From contig JBDREA010000153.1 of the NCBI GenBank assembly GCA_043820265.1, positions 1 to 11,333 of the forward strand: 11,333 bases of DNA, read 5' to 3'. Within the stretch, counting starts at the first letter, position 1. The number at the start of each line of letters is the position of its first letter. The notes beneath the pieces are model-generated. The model searched no databases. It saw nothing but the letters and a program-made list of their open reading frames with translations, and was not told where the DNA came from. The translations under genes and the position numbers were made by a program. This DNA is from JBDREA01 sp043820265. GTDB taxonomy: Archaea > Altiarchaeota > Altiarchaeia > IMC4 > JBDREA01. Below, piece after piece: positions 1-5,571 of this stretch.

Positions 1-852
1 ATAAGGGAATAGAAAAGGTATGTCTTTGGCATAGTAAGCAGAAATCAATCCGGTTTCCCGTTTAGACGATTTCACTTTTACATGGACACCTGCCCCCTGT
101 CTTTTTGAGAATAGTTTAGATGAGTACGACACATTGTCTACGTCAATTTTTATCGCAGCTAGGTCTGGATAATGCATTCCTAGGATGAGATGGGAGGCTA
201 CCCGGGAGAAGAGTTCTGGTATCGGTAGGTCTTTGTTCATTTCGTGACTTATTTGATAAAGGCAGTTCAATTCTTTAAGCCTCTCCCTAAGAATCTCATC
301 AGATTTGACTTTCTCCAAATAAGCCACGATTATCTCCGAAGCCAACCTTAAAAGTCTGATGTCTTCTTTAAGCCAATCCCGGGTTTTTTTGGTGTCGTCA
401 AAGCCTATGAATCCCAGAAGTCCGTAGCTTGAATTCATGGGCACAACCAGAAGAGAGCGTATGTCTTGCGCTTCTAGAATCCTTTTTTCTTCTCCTGCTT
501 CTTTCGGAAGTTTTGATACGTCTGATATCACAATGTTCTCATTTTGTCGAAGCTTGTTCATCCACCAAGGAATCAGGTTTGAATCGATTTCTTGGAGGTT
601 TTCAATTTGTGGCTCAGTCCCCTTGGAACACCATTCATGGGTGTTGCTCATCTTCTGGCAGCCATTTTGGAATCGGAAGACGTAGGTACGGTTTACTCCG
701 ACGACCTTCCCCAGGATTTTCAAGGCCGCATCGAGGGTTTTATCTGTTTCCTTTGCCTTTATCAAGAGAGTGGAAACTCGGGCGACCGCAGATTCGATCT
801 CTATCCTGTGGACCAACTCCCTGGCCCCCTTGATTGGATTTTTTGGATTCAT
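1..852 (-). CDS. GAF-domain sensor protein, probably sensor kinase family, 3' end cut by the window
   Basis: The minus-strand frame starting at the ATG at 852-850 is open for 284 codons to base 1, so the C-terminus is missing. Residues about 20-180 read as a GAF domain of the kind found in signal-transduction kinases: HEWCSKGTEP near 72-81, PWW at 95-97, then SLLVVPM and GLLGFIGFDD near 133-153, and a helix rich in R, L and E. A short charged helix (about 178-195) links to LNCLYQISHEM at 196-206, which resembles the start of the second sensor module seen in many archaeal PAS/GAF histidine kinases (LYxIS...YPxL). The domain that would define the output (HisKA/HATPase or another) is outside the window, so kinase activity is an inference. 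No membrane segment is visible, so it is probably cytosolic. It is divergent from the DUF362 gene across a 77-base promoter region. The ligand is unknown. Confidence 0.8.
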   Translation of the reverse strand, partial: MNPKNPIKGARELVHRIEIESAVARVSTLLIKAKETDKTLDAALKILGKVVGVNRTYVFRFQNGCQKMSNTHEWCSKGTEPQIENLQEIDSNLIPWWMNKLRQNENIVISDVSKLPKEAGEEKRILEAQDIRSLLVVPMNSSYGLLGFIGFDDTKKTRDWLKEDIRLLRLASEIIVAYLEKVKSDEILRERLKELNCLYQISHEMNKDLPIPELFSRVASHLILGMHYPDLAAIKIDVDNVSYSSKLFSKRQGAGVHVKVKSSKRETGLISAYYAKDIPFLFPY

Positions 853-880
853 AGCTTAGATTCAAGTGATCATGCACTGT

Positions 881-889
881 TTTATAAGC
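881..889. promoter_or_regulatory. TATA box region shared by the divergent GAF and DUF362 genes
   Basis: TTTATAAGC at 881-889 lies in the 77-base gap between two divergent starts. On the plus strand it sits about 45 bases before the DUF362 ATG at 930, giving a predicted transcript start near 911 and a leader of about 20 bases. On the minus strand the same bases read GCTTATAAAA, about 34 bases from the GAF start at 852. The near-symmetry of the element would allow TBP/TFB to initiate in both directions. No BRE or operator was assigned. Confidence 0.5.
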
Positions 890-929
890 TTTAAGGATAT
901 TAAAGAACCCAAAGTAATCTCTTAGGCAA

Positions 930-1955
930 ATGGAAAAGGTTAACTTGGTAGATAAGAACGTATTGTTTGACCTAAAAAAAATCCTAAATCAAGAGTTACC
1001 CGCACGCTTTACAAAGGGGGAAAAGATCGCAGTAAAAGCCCATCTCGGCGAATACGAAAACCTTTTTTATCTGCGTCCCCCGCTTCTAGAAACCGTAGTA
1101 TACGCACTCAAAGAGATTGGTTCTGAACCTTTCATTTTTGACACGACAACCTGGTATCATGGTTCAAGGCATACGCCAAAAGACTACGAGGAAACTGCCA
1201 GAAAAAACGGGTTCACGAAGGAGTCGATGGGCTGCCCCATCATCTTTTCTGACGAATCGGTTAAAAGGAAGGGTTTGAGGTACTACAAAGAAGTGGGTAT
1301 CGCAAAGGATCTTGCCGAATCAGACGGCATGGTCGTGGTCAGCCACGTGAAAGGCCACGAAGACGCTTCGTTTGGGGGAGCCATAAAAAACCTTGGGATG
1401 GGTGGGGTCGATGTCAAGGCGAAGATGGAAGGCCACATCCTTTCCAGACCGGAATTAGTCGGCGAATGTGTCGGATGCGGAACCTGTGCTGAAATCTGCC
1501 CTTACGGCTCGATAACCGTGGAAGGAAACTCTGTCAAGATAAACGAGGAGGGATGCTTTGGATGCAACGCATGCGTCAGAGTATGCCCACAAAATGCATT
1601 GGCACCCAAGGTCGCAAGCGTCAGACAATTCATCGCAGAAGCCGCGGCAGTCGTGCTTTCGACATTCAAGGAAGACAAGGTCTACTACGTCAACGTTTTG
1701 ATGGACATCGTCAAACACTGCGACTGCCTTAAAACGAGGTCGGATGATTTTGGCCAAACCTTGTGCCCCGACATCGGCGTGCTCGCATCAGAAGATATCG
1801 CTTCGATCGACAGGGCATCACTTGATCTGATAAACAAAGCGACTGGGATTGAAAACTTTTTTTTAGATATCAATAAAACCGACCCATACGAACAAGTTGA
1901 GACCTTTGAGAGTTTTCGCGGCGGAAAAAAAGATTATTCTTTAGTCGAGATCTGA
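930..1955 (+). CDS. DUF362 domain protein with 2x[4Fe-4S] ferredoxin insert
   Basis: The 341-residue protein is of the DUF362 family. The N-terminal half carries family features (KAHLGEYEN near 36-44, VVSHVKGHEDASFGGAIKNLGMG near 136-158). A bacterial-type ferredoxin module follows, with two cysteine sets C180-x2-C183-x2-C186-x3-CP and C209-x2-C212-x2-C215-x3-CP, predicted to bind two 4Fe-4S clusters. The C-terminal part has HCDC at 263-266, C279 and PDIGVLASEDIASIDRASLDL, which is typical of the family's end. The biochemical role of DUF362 proteins is not settled, and an electron-transfer or metal-related function is only inferred from the clusters. No signal peptide is seen. The ATG at 930 follows a TATA box at 881-889. 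No strong Shine-Dalgarno sequence is visible. Its last 22 bases overlap the convergent YkgJ-type gene. Confidence 0.9.
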   Translation: MEKVNLVDKNVLFDLKKILNQELPARFTKGEKIAVKAHLGEYENLFYLRPPLLETVVYALKEIGSEPFIFDTTTWYHGSRHTPKDYEETARKNGFTKESMGCPIIFSDESVKRKGLRYYKEVGIAKDLAESDGMVVVSHVKGHEDASFGGAIKNLGMGGVDVKAKMEGHILSRPELVGECVGCGTCAEICPYGSITVEGNSVKINEEGCFGCNACVRVCPQNALAPKVASVRQFIAEAAAVVLSTFKEDKVYYVNVLMDIVKHCDCLKTRSDDFGQTLCPDIGVLASEDIASIDRASLDLINKATGIENFFLDINKTDPYEQVETFESFRGGKKDYSLVEI

Positions 1956-2473
1956 GCAAGGAAGGTCTTCTTATCCTTCGCCCTATTTTCCCCTTTTTCA
2001 CTGTTCCATTCGCTTACGAACCGGTTGAAATTTTCCAGTTCCTCCTGATAGGCCCCCCACATCTTCTTTAGTTCCTCTTCAGCCTCTTTTGTCATCTTCC
2101 AGTCGGTCTTGCACATGTTTCGGTAGCGCAAGATGACTTCGCCGAACGGAGCCAGAAAAAACGGGTAAATCCGGCAGAGCATCGGCTTGCTTGAATGAAT
2201 CGAACAAAAACCTCCCCTCTTTTCTCCATCAAAAAACACACAACACCCGTCCCTCCTTTTTAGAACCATATACTGGTAGCCGTTCCCGAAGGATATGTCA
2301 TGGTGCGTTGACTCCAAATCCTCCACGGAAACGAAATCGATGACTTGATCTATTGTGTTACCAGATTCATCAATTAATCTTCTCACATCGGCATCCGTCA
2401 AAGGAACCACATTATGCCTGCAGCAAAACCCGTCACAGGAAAAACAAGGGGATGTGTCGCTTATTGTTGTCAT
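1934..2473 (-). CDS. YkgJ family cysteine-cluster protein
   Basis: This 179-residue soluble protein matches the YkgJ/CxxCxxCC (putative zinc- or iron-chelating) family. The N-terminal cluster is C10-x2-C13-x3-C17-C18. The second half has CC at 77-78, C90, the diagnostic CSIHxxKPxxCRxYPF segment at about 90-105, and C121. The family is thought to chelate metal, but a precise activity is not established. The C-terminal 50 residues are charged and helical. The ATG at 2473-2471 begins 16 bases after the end of the PIN toxin gene on the same strand, so it may be read from the toxin-antitoxin promoter or from its own. Its 3' end overlaps the DUF362 gene by 22 bases on the other strand. Both neighbours are cysteine-rich metal or cluster proteins, which could be coincidence. 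Confidence 0.85.
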   Translation of the reverse strand: MTTISDTSPCFSCDGFCCRHNVVPLTDADVRRLIDESGNTIDQVIDFVSVEDLESTHHDISFGNGYQYMVLKRRDGCCVFFDGEKRGGFCSIHSSKPMLCRIYPFFLAPFGEVILRYRNMCKTDWKMTKEAEEELKKMWGAYQEELENFNRFVSEWNSEKGENRAKDKKTFLAQISTKE

Positions 2474-2489
2474 TTTCTAGATAGTTGGA

Positions 2490-2906
2490 TTATCGAATTT
2501 TTTCGTAGAGTTCCTGAGTAGTCCAAGTTTTTACTTTAGTTTGTTTGTGAAGGTGTTTGTCGTTGGTCCATATCCCCTGGTTGGGTTTGGATAGTGCCAA
2601 AGCTATGAATGGCGCATCATCGAGGTCGATACCTTTCATTATATCTTCTGCTCTTCCGTAATTTCCTCGGTAATCCTCAAAGCCAAAAACAACGACGTTT
2701 TCCAATAAACCATCAAGAAGTCCCAATAGTTCTTCCTTATTTAACCCAGTCTTTTTTTCGAGGAATTGTACGTATCTTTTAATTTCTCGGATGCTGTAAT
2801 CGGGCAGCAGAAAAGTGAACGCGGGATGAACGAGTATAGCTCGAGCTACTGAATCTTTTATCAAAGCTGAGATGATAATGTTTGTATCGACGACGAGGGT
2901 GATCAT
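2490..2906 (-). CDS. PIN-domain toxin, VapC-like ribonuclease
   Basis: At 138 residues this has the length and acidic pattern of a PIN-domain endoribonuclease: D7 in VVDTNI, E41 in REIKRYV, D96/D97 in DLDDAPFIALAL and D116 in TNDKHL. The aspartates are expected to hold the Mg2+/Mn2+ that cleaves RNA. VapC-type toxins often cut tRNA or rRNA, but the target here cannot be told. Its ATG at 2906-2904 overlaps the stop of the upstream antitoxin gene as ATGA, the usual coupling for such pairs. The sequence (PFIALALSKPNQGIWTND) is closer to the 'putative toxin-antitoxin PIN family' branch than to classical VapC. All catalytic positions appear intact, so the toxin is probably active when freed from its partner. 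Confidence 0.88.
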   Translation of the reverse strand: MITLVVDTNIIISALIKDSVARAILVHPAFTFLLPDYSIREIKRYVQFLEKKTGLNKEELLGLLDGLLENVVVFGFEDYRGNYGRAEDIMKGIDLDDAPFIALALSKPNQGIWTNDKHLHKQTKVKTWTTQELYEKIR

Positions 2907-3133
2907 CCTTTGAGCGATCGGTGCTTGGCTGCTACCGCTTTCTTGATCTGTAAGCTTATTTCTTCGGCTTCCTTTTCGCTTAGCCGGCTTTTTCCAGCGA
3001 GACGATCCACCAGCTCAAGTTTAGCCACGTAATTTTGAATTGCTTGCCGGGCGACTTCGCTCCATTTCACCTCAGAGTGCGCCCTGATCTTTTTATGTAA
3101 GTCCTCGGGGATAGCAAGAGTCATATTAGCCAT
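2903..3133 (-). CDS. Ribbon-helix-helix antitoxin paired with the PIN toxin
   Basis: The protein begins MANMTLAIPEDLHKKI, a short beta strand followed by helices (WSEVARQAIQNYVAKL) typical of RHH/MetJ-Arc DNA-binding antitoxins. The charged C-terminal tail (SEKEAEEISLQIKKAV) is where such proteins usually wrap the toxin. I chose the ATG at 3133 (76 residues). It is about 26 bases downstream of a TATA box centred near 3159, the spacing expected for a leaderless archaeal mRNA. An upstream in-frame ATG at 3154 would lie inside the promoter and inverted repeat, and another ATG at 3124 is also possible. The stop overlaps the toxin start by four bases. Autorepression is likely through the inverted repeat at 3141-3158. 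Confidence 0.85.
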   Translation of the reverse strand: MANMTLAIPEDLHKKIRAHSEVKWSEVARQAIQNYVAKLELVDRLAGKSRLSEKEAEEISLQIKKAVAAKHRSLKG

Positions 3134-3140
3134 AAGTAAG

Positions 3141-3158
3141 ATATGTGCACACACATAT
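3141..3158. promoter_or_regulatory. Inverted repeat, probable operator of the VapBC-like module
   Basis: A perfect 7-base inverted repeat, ATATGTG (3141-3147) and CACATAT (3152-3158), is separated by four bases. It lies between the TATA box and the start of the antitoxin, with its distal arm overlapping the TATA box. RHH antitoxins are known to bind such repeats as dimers and block their own promoter, so this is the obvious candidate operator. Binding has not been shown. Confidence 0.6.
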
Positions 3159-3164
3159 AAAAAA
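3155..3164 (-). promoter_or_regulatory. TATA box of the VapBC-like operon
   Basis: Read on the minus strand this is TTTTTTATAT, centred near 3159. The antitoxin ATG at 3133 is about 26 bases downstream, where archaeal RNA polymerase would start, so the mRNA is predicted to be leaderless. Confidence 0.6.
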
Positions 3165-3211
3165 ACCAGGTGGAAAAGAAACCTGCGAAAAGAGAGATAT
3201 ATGCTCCCGCC

Positions 3212-3231
3212 GAACCTTAGCCTGTAGGTTC
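3212..3231. repeat. Short hairpin-forming inverted repeat in the intergenic gap
   Basis: GAACCT (3212-3217) and AGGTTC (3226-3231) form a perfect 6-base stem around an 8-base loop, in the 196-base gap between the antitoxin gene and the first small membrane-protein gene. It is followed by GGTTCAACTCC, which recalls a tRNA T-arm, but no full cloverleaf could be drawn. The rest of the gap (3165-3329) holds only AT-rich stretches such as GATATATATTATT at 3260-3272, which may carry the promoter of the next gene. No convincing ORF was seen there. Confidence 0.35.
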
Positions 3232-3329
3232 AACTCCCCACATACTATATTGGATTTATGGGATATATATTATTGGGGAATCCAAATCGGTAACTATGAA
3301 AGGGGAGGCCATTTTGAGAATAGATTAAT

Positions 3330-3569
3330 ATGGCTGTGGAACATCTCTGGGAGGATATGAAGGGGGGAGATACCCGCTGGGGGATTACGTTTGGGTCATT
3401 TGTCATACTTGGAATGATTCTCTCCAACGAAGTCCCAGAATTAGATTACCTTCGCCCCCTTGTCTATATTGGCTTGATAGTTTCCATAATTCTCTGGGTA
3501 AATGCTATAGGAAATACTCTCAAAAAACCAAAATCAAATCGACAAGAAGAGGAGGATTCCGCGAAATAG
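3330..3569 (+). CDS. Small two-helix membrane protein of unknown function
   Basis: I do not recognise this 79-residue protein. It has an acidic/basic N-terminus (MAVEHLWEDMKGGDTRW), a hydrophobic segment at about 18-32 and a longer one at about 43-62, then a polar, glutamate-rich tail (RQEEEDSAK). It is predicted as a two-pass membrane protein with both ends on the same side. The ATG at 3330 is the first in frame. A purine-rich AAAGGGGAGG lies about 20 bases upstream, further than a normal Shine-Dalgarno site. The next gene begins 10 bases after its stop on the same strand, so the two are probably co-transcribed. It sits between two toxin-antitoxin modules. Real coding is likely but not certain. 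Confidence 0.6.
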   Translation: MAVEHLWEDMKGGDTRWGITFGSFVILGMILSNEVPELDYLRPLVYIGLIVSIILWVNAIGNTLKKPKSNRQEEEDSAK

Positions 3570-3579
3570 AAAAAGAAAA

Positions 3580-3948
3580 ATGGATTCAATAATATATTTT
3601 ATTAAGTCCATGTTAATTCAGAGGAGAGAATTGAATGTTTATCTCTTCTTGTTATCCTTAGCAACATACGTTTTTATTTTACCACAATATCTCTACTTTA
3701 AGAATCGTGAGTTATGTAGAAAAGTAATGCTCAAAGGGAGTTATGGTCCAATCTGGGATTTAGGTCCTTTTACATGTTTCACATCCCTAATAAAAGGTAA
3801 AAAATACCCTCTTGATAACATTGATGCACACATAAAATACTTGTTTACAAAGGAGCCTGAAGAGGATGCAGTCAGTTACACCTTAAAGGTAATAATGTTC
3901 ATCTCATTCTTCCTATTCTGGATATTCTCCGCAGGATATTACATCTAA
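3580..3948 (+). CDS. Small membrane protein of unknown function, AT-rich gene
   Basis: The 122-residue product is not one I recognise. A hydrophobic helix spans about 18-40 (VYLFLLSLATYVFILPQYLYF) and a second about 102-121 (LKVIMFISFFLFWIFSAGYY). Between them is a 60-residue polar loop with two cysteines and a GPIWDLGPFTCFTS segment, followed by an acidic KEPEEDAV. The gene starts 10 bases after the preceding small membrane gene. It is markedly AT-rich: I counted 18 G+C in each of the two 60-base stretches at 3601-3660 and 3661-3720. By contrast, 36 of 60 bases are G+C at 4381-4440 in trmI. This supports acquisition from elsewhere or relaxed selection. A T-rich stretch just after the stop probably ends the transcript. 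Confidence 0.65.
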   Translation: MDSIIYFIKSMLIQRRELNVYLFLLSLATYVFILPQYLYFKNRELCRKVMLKGSYGPIWDLGPFTCFTSLIKGKKYPLDNIDAHIKYLFTKEPEEDAVSYTLKVIMFISFFLFWIFSAGYYI

Positions 3949-3972
3949 AAATCTCCCCATTTCTAAGTTTCG

Positions 3973-4000
3973 ATTTTCCTTTTTCTTCTCCTTAAAAATT
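3973..4000. terminator. T-rich bidirectional terminator between convergent genes
   Basis: The 64-base gap between two convergent stops contains TTTTCCTTTTTCTTCTCC on the plus strand (about 3974-3991), suited to ending the small membrane-protein operon. AATTTTTAAG on the minus strand (about 4001-3992) is suited to ending trmI. Archaeal intrinsic termination needs T-tracts rather than strong hairpins. Confidence 0.5.
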
Positions 4001-4012
4001 GACTTATGTAGG

Positions 4013-4738
4013 TTACCCTAACCACCGTGCAATCGTTAAGAATCCTGTGTGGCCTAGCATCCTTGTGTGCGGCCTGACTGTATCCATCTTCCAGTCCCTT
4101 AGAAGTGTTTCAAATGTTTCGTGGGTAAAGTCAACGCCCAGGGCGTCAACGAACCTCTTTGACTGAGTGATGGAGGGGCTGTAGCTTGAAACGTAGCCCC
4201 CCACCTTAAGCGACTTTTTGAGATGCGGTACGACAAGCCAGGGCTCCGGCAAATCGAGGGCTGCGACATCTACGTTTTTTTCTTTTATTCCCGCGTAGAC
4301 GTCGGCCTTTTTTAATGTGAGGTTTTTTAATCCGATTCTTTCGAGATTCTTTGAGGCAAGTTCGTGAAAGTCTTCTCTAAGCTCATAGCTTACGACCTTC
4401 CCTGGGGCTGCGAGGTGGGCCAGATAAAACGCCTGGATGCCTGAGCCCGTGCCTGAGTCAACGACTTTGGACCCGGGACCTACGCCGGTGTAGGCTGCGA
4501 CTAGAGCCACGTCCTTGAGCTGCATCGTCTGGGGGCCCCTTTTGATCTTTGAAAGGAGGTCGACGAACGAAGGATTAAGCACTGTGAAGGATTGGCCGGT
4601 GTTGCTGACAAGCCTTCCCCCTGGCTTAGCCTTCTTGATGTCCGCTTCCCTTAAAAACCCATATTTGGTGTGGAAATCCGAGACACCTCGGACTAGATAA
4701 GTACTGCCTTTCTCGTCGATTAAGAGCTTCATTTTCAT
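4013..4738 (-). CDS. trmI: tRNA (adenine-57/58-N1)-methyltransferase TrmI
   Basis: This 241-residue protein transfers methyl groups from SAM to N1 of A58 in the tRNA T-loop; archaeal enzymes also modify A57. The N-terminal small domain ends in the family motif RGPQTMQLKD (67-76). The Rossmann SAM site is VVDSGTGSG (92-100) with the ribose-binding E119. The catalytic motif LDLPEPW occupies 161-167. The C-terminus has the typical RPHTRMLGHTGFL (222-234). The length fits archaeal TrmI. The ATG at 4738 overlaps the stop of the RelE-like toxin gene by four bases (ATGA); a second in-frame ATG at 4732 is possible. It therefore seems to be the third gene of the toxin-antitoxin transcript, unless an internal promoter exists. 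A T-tract ends it at about 3995. Confidence 0.93.
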   Translation of the reverse strand: MKMKLLIDEKGSTYLVRGVSDFHTKYGFLREADIKKAKPGGRLVSNTGQSFTVLNPSFVDLLSKIKRGPQTMQLKDVALVAAYTGVGPGSKVVDSGTGSGIQAFYLAHLAAPGKVVSYELREDFHELASKNLERIGLKNLTLKKADVYAGIKEKNVDVAALDLPEPWLVVPHLKKSLKVGGYVSSYSPSITQSKRFVDALGVDFTHETFETLLRDWKMDTVRPHTRMLGHTGFLTIARWLG

Positions 4739-4992
4739 AGCCTCTTATAAACCTTACTTCTGTGCTCGAATGCATAAAATAGTATCTCCTTCCCACGGAT
4801 CTCATAAATCACCCTGAAATGTTCTACGCGCTTTGACCAAAGACCTTTCAGGTTTTGGGTGAGGGGCTTTCCGTGGCGAGGTTCTTCAATAATTTCTAAG
4901 ACCGCTTTCTCAAGTTGGTGGCGAAGCGAAGATTTAAGTTTTTTTGTGTCTCTGAGAAATTTTGATGTGAAACGGGGAGTGTGTGAGGCCAT
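4735..4992 (-). CDS. RelE/ParE-superfamily toxin
   Basis: The 85-residue basic protein has the RelE fold signature: an N-terminal strand and helices (FTSKFLRDTKKLKSSLRHQLEKAV), EEPRHGKPLTQNLKGLWSKRV in the middle, and the strands RVIYEIRGKEILFYAFEHRSKVYKRL at the end. RelE-type toxins cleave mRNA in the ribosomal A site, while ParE types poison gyrase. The RVIYEI...HRxxVY ending favours RelE, as found in many archaea. The ATG at 4992 follows AGGGGG at 4996-5001, a good ribosome-binding site, and lies six bases after the antitoxin stop. Its own stop overlaps the trmI start by four bases. It appears intact. Confidence 0.88.
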   Translation of the reverse strand: MASHTPRFTSKFLRDTKKLKSSLRHQLEKAVLEIIEEPRHGKPLTQNLKGLWSKRVEHFRVIYEIRGKEILFYAFEHRSKVYKRL

Positions 4993-4998
4993 ATCCCC

Positions 4999-5223
4999 CT
5001 ACCCCACAATCTTTCTGAAATCATCCAAGCCCTTAAGTCGACCAGCCTTAACATCTTCTCGACTTTCCTCAATATCTGCGAGAAGTTTTGGATTAGACAA
5101 TATCTCCAATGTTTCAAGACTGCTTTCAAGATTGTGGTAGCTGGTGATTATCTCATCGATCACCTTTTTCGGCACCTCAACAGTGCCTTTTTTCTTCGAG
5201 GAAACAGGAGGATACGCGTCCAT
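4999..5223 (-). CDS. RelB-like antitoxin of the RelE-type toxin
   Basis: The product has 74 residues. The N-terminus (MDAYPPVSSKKKGTVEVPKK) is basic, and a helix near 21-45 is followed by LEILSNPKLLADIEESREDVKAGRLKGLDDF. That pattern is typical of archaeal RelB-type antitoxins that wrap RelE. DNA-binding by the N-terminal part is assumed from the family. It is encoded just before the toxin, the normal order. The ATG at 5223 lies about 29 bases from a TATA-like element at 5249-5257, so the mRNA may be leaderless. CGTTAACG at 5239-5246, an 8-base palindrome between TATA and start, is a possible operator. Confidence 0.82.
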   Translation of the reverse strand: MDAYPPVSSKKKGTVEVPKKVIDEIITSYHNLESSLETLEILSNPKLLADIEESREDVKAGRLKGLDDFRKIVG

Positions 5224-5238
5224 ACCGTAAAACTATAG

Positions 5239-5257
5239 CGTTAACGGAATATTAAAG
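5239..5257 (-). promoter_or_regulatory. Promoter with small palindrome ahead of the RelBE-trmI operon
   Basis: On the minus strand CTTTAATAT (5257-5249) resembles a TATA box about 29 bases before the antitoxin start. Between them CGTTAACG (5239-5246) is a perfect palindrome, possibly an antitoxin operator half or core. This is weaker than the VapBC-like operator because the repeat is short. Confidence 0.4.
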
Positions 5258-5286
5258 GTAGGAGCGGGTTAGAACCACACTCAAAT

Positions 5287-5535
5287 TTATCTATTAAGAA
5301 AAAAGAAGTACGCTGCCATCAGCAGGAGGACGATTACTGCGACTGCAATGGCGCTGTTCTTGTCTGATCCAAATATTATGGGTATGGGTCCTATGAATAC
5401 TACTGCGCCGCCTTTAACGCTTGTATTTGATTCGGCATTTGAGGTTTTAAGAGATAGAAGGGTTCCACCGACGATCAATAGCATTCCTAGAAAAACCAGT
5501 ATTATGCCCGCAGCTATAAGAGTTGATGTGGCCAT
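5287..5535 (-). CDS. DUF131 / TIGR00304-type small membrane protein
   Basis: The 82-residue protein has two hydrophobic segments, about 5-28 and 61-80. They flank the conserved GGAVVFIGPIPIIFGSDKN (42-60), which is the hallmark of the archaeal DUF131 (TIGR00304) family. The function of the family is unknown. The loop with GPIPIIFGSD may be a surface or membrane re-entrant element. The ATG at 5535 is 36 bases from the divergent TM2-like gene. A 63-base gap separates its stop from the RelB-like antitoxin start, and that gap holds the antitoxin promoter. Confidence 0.75.
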   Translation of the reverse strand: MATSTLIAAGIILVFLGMLLIVGGTLLSLKTSNAESNTSVKGGAVVFIGPIPIIFGSDKNSAIAVAVIVLLLMAAYFFFLNR

Positions 5536-5571
5536 ATTTTTGATCGTTATTATCTTCTAAACTAATTATTG

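Noticed and set aside
429..894. Three overlapping plus-strand open frames over the left end
   Set aside because: They lie opposite the continuous GAF-domain frame on the minus strand and have low-complexity, family-free translations.
3200..3245. Possible tRNA gene, because of GGTTCAACTCC
   Set aside because: No acceptor stem, anticodon arm or D-arm could be drawn around it. The T-stem itself has a mismatch. At most it is a fragment.
3145..3427. Open frames on both strands in the gap before the small membrane genes
   Set aside because: Translations look unlike proteins (rich in W, R, C without pattern), and they overlap the promoter, the hairpin and the real gene at 3330.
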